A stretch of 64,000 nucleotides of DNA from Thunnus maccoyii (taxonomy: Eukaryota > Chordata > Actinopteri > Scombriformes > Scombridae). The DNA is taken from contig NC_056550.1 of NCBI RefSeq assembly GCF_910596095.1, forward strand, positions 28,731,699-28,795,698, given 5' to 3'. The first letter of the stretch is position 1, and each line of letters begins with the position of its first letter. The translations under genes were made by a program, and so were the position numbers. The notes below the pieces were generated by a model. That model did not search any database and was not told the origin of the DNA. It saw only the letters and a list, made by a program, of their open reading frames with translations. Shown here piece by piece: positions 48,829-59,560 of this stretch.

Positions 48829-49930
48829 AAATTTTTCTCAGCTGCTTCTCTCTCTTCATGTTAATCCCAGACTGACTCCATGATGTTGAGATCAGAGACC
48901 ATCTGTTGCAGGACTCCTTGTTCTTCTGGTTGATGAAGATAGTTCTTCATGACTCTGGCTGGATGTTTGGGCTCGTTGTCCTGCTGCTGCTGCATTATGG
49001 AGAAGAATCTAAACAAAAGTGACTTTAACTTTTGCACAGTTCTGTACATTATAAATACATTTATAACAAAGCTTTTATGGTATGTTTGTTTGTGTGTTGT
49101 TGTTGTTGTTGTGTTTGTGCTGATTTGTATGTTTTGTGTTGTAATGTATGTATATGTATTGTTGGGTCTTGTGCAATTTCAACCAGGGACGTCCATTACA
49201 AACTAGCTCAGGCCATAAACGATGTGGTATTCGGCAAAAGTTCATGCTATACTTGTCCCAATACAGATAAACATTTAATAAATAAATAAATAATAAATTA
49301 TGTCACCCTGTTTGTTTAAGTCATTTAAGTTGTTTAAGTCTAAGGACAGAGGATGTCGTATTGCTGCACAGATTGTAAAGCCCCCTGAGGTGAATTTGTG
49401 ACTTTGCGATATTGGGCAACGCAAATACTTGACTTGACTCAACCCGTTCCTACCAAACATTTCAGATTTGACCCTCTGAACACAAACAAATTTACATGTG
49501 GTGAAACAAAGTGTTTCCTTTTTTCCAAAATGTCAGTAGTGTAGAACAAAAGTTGTCAAAAGGAATGTGTGACTTTACAAAGAATTATTAACTGTAACCT
49601 ATTACAGTATAATTATCCACATACGCCCTGTCATTCCACTGAGATTAGCTGACATTTACAAAAGCTGTCATTGTAACCGCAGAACTTTCCTACAGTATAC
49701 TTATTGTGAATTATTTCAGTTTTATGATTGACTTGAACTTTTCCTTCCTCTGTCAACAGCTTTGCTAACATAACTATCGTCTTATTAATTGTAATCCAAA
49801 GGTCGCATTACGCCTGCAGCTTCTGGAAACCTTACACTCTGGCACTGGTACATAACCAATGTGTGTCACGCAAGGTAACAACTTTGAAGGTTATAGTTTT
49901 CCCTGACCATCCCCCATCACACCCAGCTTT
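48829..49930. other. Upstream region of K-D
   Basis: No supported exon. Contains a (TTG)n tract near 49100 and TAAA repeats near 49278. The final 100 bases lead into the K-D core promoter. Confidence 0.45.
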
Positions 49931-49936
49931 TTGTTC

Positions 49937-49944
49937 TTTAAAAA
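49937..49944 (+). promoter_or_regulatory. TATA-like box of K-D
   Basis: TTTAAAAA in CTTTAAAAAGGAGGCGAG, a diverged version of the block at K-B and K-C. The initiator-like CTTCACTCTCC has its A at 49970, about 32 bases on. CAGCTCTTCACTCTCCACTC is identical to K-C. Confidence 0.7.
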
Positions 49945-50018
49945 GGAGGCGAGAGTCGTGCAGCTCTTCACTCTCCACTCTGTGTCATCTCAGCCACAGC
50001 AGAAACACAGCCTCCATC

Positions 50019-53000
50019 ATGTCCTGCAGCTTTGCCTCACAGTCTTCCTCCAGGTCCATAAGGGGCTCCAGCGGCTCCATGATCGGTGGCTCCATGATCG
50101 GTGGCGGCGGCGGCGGCCGTATGTCCATGAGATCTGGGAGTGTCTACGGAGGAGCAGGGGGCTCAGGGGTCCGCATCTCCTCATCCTCATCCGGCATGGG
50201 CATGGGCATGGGCATGGGCATCGGCTTCGGCGGTGGCTTCTCTTCCTCCTCCTCCAGCTTCAGCATGTCCGGCAACGAGAAGATCACCATGCAGAACCTG
50301 AACGACCGCCTGGCCTCCTACCTGGCAAAGGTGCATGCCCTGGAGAAGGCCAACGCCGAGCTGGAGCTGAAGATCAGGCAGTATATGGAGAGCAAAGTCA
50401 CCTACGCTGCCAGAGACTACAGCGCCTTCTTCACCACCATCGGTGACATCACAGCCAAGGTAAGGTTCATCAGAAATGTGTTAGAAAGACAAATATATCA
50501 TCTGTATGTCTGCTGGACAAAACCTAGATACCACACACAATGACATGGAGAATAGTGAGATGAGAACTTTGATGAAGTAGTGATCGATCTGTGTCTCTGC
50601 CTCCAGATTGAGGCCGCTGTCAGGGTGAATGGCGCCATCCATCTCAGCATGGACAACGCTCGCCTGGCTGCAGACGACTTCAAGGCAAAGTGAGTACAAA
50701 CACACTGAATGGAAACACAAATAATAAAATGATGTAGTTCACACTCAGATTTAGTAGTAGTAGTAGTGGTGCACTAGAACTAGTCATATTACTGTACAGT
50801 AACCTTAGTGGTAGTGGCTAGAGTTGTAGTACCTGTTGAATCATTAGCCATAGTGGTAGTAGTAGCTGTAGTAGTAAAAGCTGTGCAAGCAGTGTTAGGA
50901 GTAGTAGCAGTGGTTGTAGAGGCATTGACTGTAGTAGCACTAGTAGAAACTGTTTTAGGAGTAAATGTAGTAGTAGTACTAGTAGCACCTGCAGCAGCTG
51001 TAGTATAGCTGCAGTGGTATTATCTGTAGTAGTAGTAATAAGTGCAGTGGTGGTATCTGTAGTAGTAGTAATAGCAGTAATAGCTGCAGTGGTATTATCT
51101 GTAGTGGTAGTAATAAGTACAGTGGGAGTATCTGTAGTAGTAGTCGTAATAGCTGCAGTGGTATTATCTGTAGTAGTAGTCGTAATAGCTGCAGTGGTAT
51201 TATCTGTAGTAGTAGTCGTAATAGCTGCAGTGGTATTATCTGTAGTAGTAGTAGTAATAGCTGCAGTGGTATTATCTGTAGTAGTAGTAGTAGTAGTAAT
51301 AAGTACAGTGGTATTATCTGTAGTAGTAGTAATAAGTGCAGTGGTATTATCTGTAGTAGTAGTAGTAGTAGTAATAAGTACAGTGGTATTATCTGTAGTA
51401 GTAGTAATAAGTGCAGTGGTATTATCTGTAGTAGTAGTAGTAATAAGTGCAGTGGTAGTATCTGTAGTAGTAGTAGTAATAAGTGCAGTGGTATTATCTG
51501 TAGTAGTAGTAGTAATAAGTGCAGTGGTATTATCTGTAGTAGTAGTAGTAATAGCTGCAGTGGTAGTATCTGTAGTAGTAGTAGTAATAAGTGCAGTGGT
51601 ATTATCTGTAGTAGTAGTAGTAATAGCTGCAGTGGTAGTATCTGTAGTAGTAGTAGTAATAAGTGCAGTGGTAGTATCTGTAGTTGTAGTAGTAGCTGCA
51701 GTGGTATTATCTGTGGTAGTAGTAATAGCTAGTTTTCCAGCTATTACTACTACGTATCAACACAAAGTGGTTTAGATGACGCTGCTCTGCATTAGACTGA
51801 TCTGATTATAGATCTCTATCAGTTCTTACTAGATCTGATCAAACCTGATCAAACAACCCAGTAAACCCAGATAGCAAAATTGTTGTGGCCCAGGTCTGGC
51901 CCACATCCGACACTTTCGGCATGCCGCATGGAATGATGGCACTTGGGGGGTCTGCTCCTGTTTTCCTGTTTCCCAGATCTAGACCTCAAGCAAGCTAAGA
52001 TAAACCAGAGCTGGCCCACATCCAGAATACACATACCTGACAGGACCGCGTCTTTGCCAAAAAAGGCCTAAATTTGATTTGGGATATTTGGGCCATATTT
52101 GCCTTTTTACATGTGGGCCATTTCAGGCTCACATCCATTTTGTCCAGGCCACAAATGGCCAGCAGGTCCACATTACTGCCTGAGGTGGCCCACTTCCATA
52201 TGCTAACTGGGAAACCTGATCAAACCACCTGATCATGATCTGTCACATGCATGTGTGAGAGGTTTACCAAGGGTGACAGCAGTCAGAAAGTCTCACAGTG
52301 CTGCACTGTGATAGAGTCACACAGGGGTTGACTGACTGGCTGCTGCAGGAGACATAAAGACTTTGCATGTTGTTGTGTTCGTCCTTCAGGGCTCCACTTA
52401 CTCATGAATCAGTTTCTAATAAAGACAAATAGGCCTCAACTTGATCAGAGAGATCAAAGAGATCTGTTACGTAATGTTTCTAGTTTGAAAGGAATGAGTG
52501 TGACCTTTATTAAAGCTGACACTGCTTATTGATGTTCTACTTAATATGACCCACAGTCTCAAACACTGTAAAATCATATCTCTACTTTTAAATTAAACTC
52601 ATAAGGAAATTTATCAAAGGAAAATGTTCAATTTTAAATAAATATAAGGGACATTATGAAATGAATAATCATAGGACTAACCCTATTTTACTTCATGTCA
52701 AGTTTTATTTCATAATGCCACTTTTCATGCCAAAGCTGGCAGGTTCAACAACTGCTACCAAACTACCAAATTTAGCCAGTTAGCTCCTGTTAGCAAGAGC
52801 AACAATGCCAAAGCAGCTAAACACAGACAATGAAAATAAACCTCTCTCTTTATTCAGCTTAATAAGGCTGATAATGCTACCTACCTGTCTAGGCTGGCTT
52901 GTAACAGTAATACAAACTGTATTAGGAGTAGAAGTAGTAGTAGTAGTAGTAGTCATAATGGTAGTAGTAGAAGCTGCAGTCTGCACTAGTAGTGATGACT

Positions 53001-55026
53001 ATGGTTACCACAACACGAAATGCAACAATTGGTCCTAATCACAAGCAGTCTGTTGATTTGGCCATTTCATGTGGAAAAGTTGCAATAATTTAGCAAATTG
53101 CAAACTCTCACAAATATTGCAGAGATTTCTTTTTCACACATATTAAGTAAAATCCAAGCGGGTAGTTCTGGGTCTGAAAAGTGAAACCAATGCAGAAGTG
53201 CCTTAAACCTGCATTCTCTCTAATGGCCAGTAGGGGGCGACTCCACTGGTTGCAAAAAGAAGTCTGATTGTATAGAAGTCTATGAGAAAATGACCCTACT
53301 TCTCACTTGATTTATTACCTCAGTGAACACTTTTCTAATGAGTTTATGGTCTTAATCACTAGTTTCAAGTCTTCTTCAATACAGCATGATGTTCATTTTG
53401 TAAATTATGGTCCCATTTAGAGTAAAATAGACGATAAAGCAGTGTATGCTTTGGGGCGTGGCTACGTTGTGATTGACAAGCTGCTACCGCAGCAACATCG
53501 TCAATACGTAACGTAACCATGGCGTACCGTGCCATTACTACCGTACTATTTCAGTTTGTTTTCAATTCATAAAACTTAATTGTAACATATTGGTCGCTTA
53601 AAAAAGTCTTGTTCAGTGTTTGGGCGTATTAAAAGACCCTCTAAGGAGTCGGATGTTCAGTTTTTCCGGTAAGTATATTTTGTTTTAATGGTTTTAAGCC
53701 TGTTTTCACTAGAGAAAATTAGTATTAGCATTAGCATTATCTCAGTTAACCACAGACTGTAAATGCACAATTCTAATCAACCTAGCAATTAGTGCTATGG
53801 TCAGCTCCACCCTCTTGTCCAAATATGGTCACTTCTGGCTCCAAAAATCCAAGATGGCGACAGTCGAGGCATCAAAACGGGAGTCCACAAACCACTGGGT
53901 GACATCACAGTGACTATGTCCATATTTTTTTTTACAGTCTATGGTAAAATCATCAACTTTATAGATATAAATAACAGTGTGGTGCTGGTGTTGCTTCAGT
54001 TACTGTAGTTTTTATTGTGAGTCATTCTATGATGTTGACAGAAGCAGCAGAGCATCGTATCTGTCACTCATCCTCTGCCTCCATTTCCTCCTGCTGCAGG
54101 TTTGAGAACGAGCTGACCATGCGTCAGTCTGTGGAAGCCGACATCGCTGGGCTCAAGGGAGTCCTGGCTGACATGAACATGTGCAAGAACGACTTCACCA
54201 TGCAGTTGAATGGCCTGAAGGAGGAGCTGCTCTTCCTCAAGAATAACCACAAGGAGGTCAGTGAAGTACCAAAATGGTTTTATTTGCCTCATGAAAGTCT
54301 TACTGTATGAGTATTTCTTATATTCTATATCAGAGGAAGGACTTCAAGGCTCCTGTTGGTTTCTGGTAACTGAGGCACAAGTCGGGTCTGGTCCAAATTA
54401 TATTCAGTCTAATTGGGTCCAGATAGAGTCCAGTTCTGTTGCTGGATGAGGATGAGGATGAGGATGAGGATTTAATTCAGATTTCTGCACGTCAGATATA
54501 TTTGATGGAGCAGATGTTTGTGATGTCACTTTGTTGTTGGAGCATTACATTATAAACTTTATTTTATATGCTCAACATAGAACTGCTGCTGCAGGATCTG
54601 CTGACAGATTTATTGGTGTAGTGTCCAAAAAGTGATTAGTCGTGACCCTTGTGTGAAAAATTATCCTAAATGTCCCTTTTGGGGGCTGCAGGACCACAGC
54701 CGCCATTCCTAAGTAGTCAGTTAATGTGAACCCTAATGAACAAACACATTTATATATGTTTTTGTTGCTGTGTGTGTGTGTGTGTGTGTTTGTAGGAGAT
54801 GCTGGTGTTGCGTAGTCAGATCGGTGGTCAGGTCAACGTGGAAGTGGACGCGGCACCACAACAAGACCTCAGCAAGATCATGGCTGACATCAGAGAGCAC
54901 TACGAGTCCATCACCGCCAAGAACCAGAAAGAGCTAGAGGCCTGGTTCCAGACCAAGGTAATGCCATGACATCACTTCCTGTGGCTGCAGAGATCACATT
55001 TACTCATCATGGATTTAACCTGTGTT

Positions 55027-55068
<42 letters not shown>

Positions 55069-57933
55069 TATGTGTGTGTGTTGCAGTCAGAGGCTCTGAG
55101 CAAAGAGGTGATCACTCAGACGACCAGCCTGCAGACGTCCAGGTCAGAGGTCTCAGAGGTCAAACGGACGCTGCAGTCGCTGGAGATCGAGCTGCAGTCC
55201 ATGTTGGGCATGGTGAGTCGTCATGGCAACACAAACACAGATGTGTCAATCACAGCAGCTGAAGTGGTGTGATTAAATTTTAATGATGCATGAGATTGGC
55301 AAAATTGAATCATACATCAGTTTTCAAATTCATCCAAAAACTCAAGAATTGATCCACTTATGAAGAGTTTTAAAAAAAATCTAAATTATCATAGATAAAA
55401 CTTTTTTTCTAATAACACATTCATCCATTCCTCAAAGCTGAGGAATTAAAGATATTATGATACATGAACAGATTTTGTAATAAAGGTAGATGGTCATAGG
55501 ACCACAACATATTCAAATAATACAATGTTGCTTCTTATAGCACTGACGTACTACTAGATACATACAAGACAATACAGTTGGAATATATAGATTCGAAACT
55601 ATTGACAGCAAAGAAAAATATTTATAAACCCTGTAAACTCTGTCACAAAGAGACTGAGATCTCAAACTATTTGACAATTTGCAAAGTTTAAAGGAAAACA
55701 CCACAAATTGTAAAAATAATAATAATAATAATAAAAAAGGCATTTTTATAAGATTTTTGTAAACACTGAAAGTATTTTTATAAAATTAGTATTTTCTTCT
55801 GTTTTATTAGTGACAAAAACTGTACAAAAGCGTGAAAATAATGACATAATAACGCTTTTAATACACACAACAGTGAACACAACACACAAAACAAAGAAAA
55901 ACAACAAAATAATACATTGAAATAGGATATCCTGTTAAAAAGATTGTGTTTTTAAATGATTAAATGAATAAAAAATTGATACATACACATAAATTATATT
56001 TATTTTATTTCATTTTATATATTATTTTGTGTAATTTTTGTAAATTTTTAAAATATTTTTTATTATAATTTTTTATTTTATTTACATTTTACATGTTTAC
56101 ATAATCAGAACAATTTAGTCCTCAGCAGATCATAAAATTCATTCCAGGTAGAATATTGAAAATACAAAGTCACTCAATCTTCTTTGCAACTTTTTATTAA
56201 AGTCAGTATGAAATAAAGAAAACAGCTGCTGCAGCTTAGTGTAGATTATTATTATTATTAGTCTTTATTAAACAAGGACAATGCACAAAAAACATTAATC
56301 TCAAAATGAGAAGAGATGTTTCATGCCAGATTTAGCTATTAGCTCATTTCCGTCTGCACTCCCTGGGCAGATACGCAGAATATTCACCAGATAATAAACA
56401 CATTAATTTACATGCAGCACCATTACATACAGTAGTCTCTATCACACTAACAATTCTGCAGACAAATCTAAAAACACACAAGAACATATAAATACCCACA
56501 CATTCATCCATTACAACTATAGAATTACAATTTATTACAATTTAAAATATGAATCACTGTGAAATGAATGTTGACATGACTGGTTGCTCAATATCTCAAG
56601 TTTTTGCACCACTGGAAAAAGATGAAAAATGAAGATGTGTTCTTGACTTTTGTGTTTCCTCTGCAGAAAGCGTCACTGGAGGGAAGTCTGGCTGAAACAC
56701 AGAGCCGCTTCGCCATGCAGATCTCCGGATTCCAGATGCATGTGAGAAAAACAGGAACAAACACATCTGAACTGTGTGTCACACTTGATATTTCCACTCA
56801 GACTGTTTAATTGTAACCTGTAACTCTTCCTCTTGACCCCCAGGTGTCGTCCCTGGAGGAGCAGCTGACACAGCTGAGGGCCGACCTGGAGCGTCAGGGG
56901 ATGGAGTACAAGATGCTGCTGGACATTAAGTGCAGGCTGGAGATGGAGATCGCCGAGTACAGGAGGCTGATGGATGGAGAGGCCAGCGGCAGGTGAGACT
57001 CAGCAGGAGAATTAGATTCAGGTGATCACACCTGAGGATCAGACCAGGGCACTGACGTCATGTCCTCGGCGGTTTTTCTAGGATATTTGGCTTCATCACT
57101 GTTGGGACAGTTTAAATTCCCAATTGTTTGTATTGACCTGGTTTAGATTCATATTATTAAGTTGATTACTTATGGCACAAAAACAAAGACAGAAATTAAG
57201 TAACACGTGTTTAGTTAGTACGTTCAGTAAGTAAATAGTAAATAAGTGATTAAGTAGTCATTAAGTCATTAAATAGTAAGTAAGTAATAATGAATTAAGG
57301 AGTAGTTACATAATTAAACAGTAAGTAATAAGTAATTAGTTAGTAAGTAAATAAAAAGGAAATAAGCAATGAAGTAACAGTCAGTAAGTAAGTAAATACG
57401 TAATTACTAACTGAGGGAGTAGTTAAGTAGTAATTAGAAAATGAGTAATTAATAAGTAGGTAATCAAGTAGTAAGTAAGTACTTAGTAAGTAAATTAGTA
57501 GTAGGTAAGTAAGTAATTACTAAGTAAGTAATCGAGTAGTAAGTACTTAGTAGGTAAATTAGTAATAGGTAAGTAAGTAATTACTAAGTAATCGAGTAGT
57601 AAGTAAGTAAGTAGGTAAATTAATAGTAGGTAATTAAGCAATTACTAAGTAGGTAATTGAGAAATGAAAAATCTAAATAATTATTTTCATCATCAGTGTC
57701 TTCAAACATCTTGTTTTGTTCGACCAACAGTCCAAAGATATTCAGTTTACAGATATAAAACAAAGAAAAGCAGCAAATCCTAAGCTGTCAGTCTGACTGA
57801 TATGTTTTCTGATTGTTCCGACAGTTCCTTGTCCTCCTCGTCCACAACTAAGCGGATGGTGACGGTGACGGAGAAGGTGGTCGGTGGGACAGTGTTGTCC
57901 TCCTCGTCCTCGTCTTCCTACCTGGTTCGCTGA
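50019..57933 (+). CDS. Type I keratin K-D, 8 exons, 433 aa
   Basis: Acidic keratin, the most divergent of the four. Exons: 50019-50459, 50607-50689, 54100-54256, 54796-54957, 55087-55212, 56667-56741, 56844-56992, 57825-57933. Exons 6a (75 bp) and 6b (149 bp) together equal the 224-bp exon 6 of K-A. Head: residues 1-86 with [27 protein letters not shown] and a GMGMGMGMG run. Rod: about 87-394, [19 protein letters not shown] to EYRRLMDGE. Tail: 39 residues, Ser-rich, with [19 protein letters not shown] and ending SYLVR. Odd rod residues: Ala and His in YLAKVHALE, a DMNMCKNDF segment, and Cys in [15 protein letters not shown]. The start at 50019 is chosen because upstream in-frame codons lie before the TATA box and presumed transcription start. 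Frame intact, all GT-AG. Confidence 0.95.
51000..51740. repeat. Minisatellite, unit about 36 bp, in K-D intron 2
   Basis: About twenty units built on GCTGCAGTGGTATTATCTGT plus a variable number of TAG triplets and AATA. Unit length varies (about 30-42) with TAG copy number, and GCTGCAGTGG alternates with AGTGCAGTGG. A long Val-rich open frame across it is a by-product of the repeat. Confidence 0.95.
51866..52211. mobile_element. 346-bp MITE with CCCAG ends in K-D intron 2
   Basis: Ends CCCAGATAGCA and TGCTAACTGGG, 10 of 11 complementary. The interior repeats CTGGCCCACATCC and GGGCCA text. Flanks on both sides hold CTGATCAAAC copies, so the exact target duplication is obscured. Confidence 0.65.
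53190..53950. mobile_element. Dispersed repeat in K-D intron 2
   Basis: The text around AGTAGGGGGCGACTCCACTG (53230-53249) and TTTTTTTACAGTCTATGG near its right end resembles a repeat I recall from many percomorph genomes. Ends are not defined here and the class is unknown to me. Confidence 0.4.
53225..53242 (+). promoter_or_regulatory. CTCF-like motif inside repeat
   Basis: GGCCAGTAGGGGGCGACT closely fits the CTCF core. It is part of the dispersed repeat, which would spread such motifs through the genome if functional. Confidence 0.35.
54768..54794 (+). repeat. (TG)n tract at K-D intron 3 acceptor
   Basis: TG repeats run to TTTGTAG directly before exon 4 and replace a normal polypyrimidine tract. 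Confidence 0.85.
55021..55086 (+). repeat. (TG)n tract at K-D intron 4 acceptor
   Basis: Long TG repeat with a TCTA interruption ending TGTTGCAG at exon 5. It fills about half of the 129-bp intron. Confidence 0.9.
56240..56520 (-). mobile_element. LINE-like 3' region in K-D intron 5
   Basis: ATTAGTCTTTATTAAACAAG and ATGCCAGATTTAGC resemble a repeat common in fish, apparently inserted in minus orientation after an ATT microsatellite. Assignment from memory only. Confidence 0.4.
57225..57665. repeat. Degenerate AAGT-rich array in K-D intron 7
   Basis: TAAGTAAGTAAGTAATTA-type text with variable AGTAG insertions over about 440 bases. Related text continues downstream of the gene at 58105-58220 and 58400-58550. 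Confidence 0.85.
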
Positions 57934-57989
57934 GACACTGTGGCGGTCAATGACCAGTGATCAATGACGTCGACCAGAAAACACTAAAC

Positions 57990-58012
57990 AATAAAACCTT
58001 AGTCCTAATAAA
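57990..58012 (+). promoter_or_regulatory. Polyadenylation signals of K-D
   Basis: AATAAA at 57990-57995 and 58007-58012, 57 and 74 bases after the stop codon. Confidence 0.8.
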
Positions 58013-58227
58013 TACTCACCTGTGTGCGTCTTTATTTAAACTGTGAGTTGTGCTGTTGCCATGGTTACCTGCAGGACTTAGAGCTACATTTTGATCTATC
58101 TGAGGTAGAAGTAAGTAATAAATAACTGATTAAGTAGTAGGTAAGTAAGTAATTATGTAGTTAATAAGTCAGTCAGAAGTAAATATTAATTGAATAAGTA
58201 GTAAGTAATATAAGTAATTTAGGTATT

Positions 58228-58835
58228 TTGAAAAGGTGCTCTTCATGCACAGGTAGCCAATCAGTGTCCACGAAAAGGAAATTAATTCCCAAAGAAATCC
58301 AGGCTCAGTGTTTCATAAAATTACAAAAGTTAGAAAACGTTTATTAAAGTGGTTACATGATATTTTGGTGTTATTGTTTAGACAGAAGCAACAGCAGTAT
58401 CTAGTAAGTAGTATCTAAGTAGTAAATAATTAAGTGGTATGAAAGTAAGATAGTCGTAAGCAGGTGAGGAGTAGATAAGTAAGTTTTAAATAATTAAGTA
58501 ATAAGTAAGTAATTTGTAAGTATTTAAGTATGTAAGTAAGTACGTATAATTTAACAGAATAGGTGCTCTCGATGCTCAGGTAGCCAATAGGTGCCCATGA
58601 ACAGGGAATGAATTCCCAAATAAATCCAGGATCAGTGTTTCAATGTTTCAGTGTACAAATGTTAGAAAATTTTTATTAAAGTGGCTACATGATACTCCGG
58701 TCTGGTTTTTATCATGAGTTACTTAATTACATATTTATTACTTACTCTCACTGTCCAAACAATAAAACCAGAGTATCATGTAGCCAAAGCTCTCCAACCT
58801 TTGTACTTTTATAAAATAGTGTGTCTGGATTTATT
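58228..58835. repeat. Duplicated block with inverted third copy
   Basis: 58228-58370 and 58556-58700 align (AGGTGCTC, AGGTAGCCAAT, AATTCCCAAA, AAATCCAGG, TTATTAAAGTGG, TACATGATA) about 328 bases apart. 58750-58835 is a partial inverted copy (ATCATGTAGCCA, CTGGATTTATTTG). AAGT-rich arrays lie between copies. Confidence 0.8.
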
Positions 58836-58855
58836 TGTGTTTTAGTGGATGCACT

Positions 58856-58860
<5 letters not shown>

Positions 58861-58900
<40 letters not shown>

Positions 58901-58918
58901 TACACACACACACACACT
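58861..58918. repeat. (CA)n microsatellite
   Basis: CA repeats with a short ATACAT interruption, directly after the inverted copy. Confidence 0.95.
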
Positions 58919-59216
58919 TTTCAGATTTTTTTCAGATTAACTCCTACTGCAATTTATATTATGTTCTGCAGGTCTGATGTTGTTAAAGATCCCTTCCAGC
59001 CATGTTTTAAGACATAAAAATACTCTGGTTTGAATAACAATTAATTTGTGTCCGATGTGGTTTTTTCACAAAAAAGTAGACTATAATTACCACTTTAAAA
59101 TCCTTAAAATGACATCTACTCCTTTTCCCTCATTAAAAATTCCAGAATCTATGAATATACAAATATATTTCACTAACCAAGACCACTCCTTCTAGAATAT
59201 GGATTTAATGGTTTGT

Positions 59217-59560
59217 TGGGAGTGTGATGGAAGGCAGGGTGAAAAGGAGGAAGGATAGTTAGAGGGATGGTTGGAGAGGGAAGGATGGATGGGGGAAGGG
59301 AGAGGGTCGGGGGTGTGAGGATGCGGGGGTGAGGGTCGAGGGGATGAGGGTTGAGGTCGTGGGATGCGGGATGAGGGGGTAGGGGTCGAGGGGATGAGGG
59401 TTGAGGGATGGGGAGAAAGAAGAGCAGGCGGGAAAGAGGGGAAGGAGGGAGTGGATAGGAGAGTGATAGATGAAAGGAAGAGAGGCGTCGACGTCGGGGA
59501 GGTAAGTGGGAACGAGGGTTGAGACTCAGGGTGGGGGTGCTGTCTCGATGATCCGGCATC
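59217..59560. repeat. G-rich purine island with minisatellite
   Basis: The plus strand is almost only A and G. GTCGAGGGGATGAGGGTTGA recurs at about 59334 and 59385, with related units nearby. Opposite-strand Pro/Ser/Leu-rich open frames are artefacts of composition. Confidence 0.8.

Noticed and set aside
49863..50018. N-terminal extension of K-D by 52 codons
   Set aside because: The extension crosses the TATA box and presumed transcription start, so it would not be in the mRNA; the internal ATG gives a typical keratin head.
51014..51775. 253-codon Val/Ser-rich open frame
   Set aside because: It is produced entirely by the TAG-based minisatellite inside K-D intron 2.
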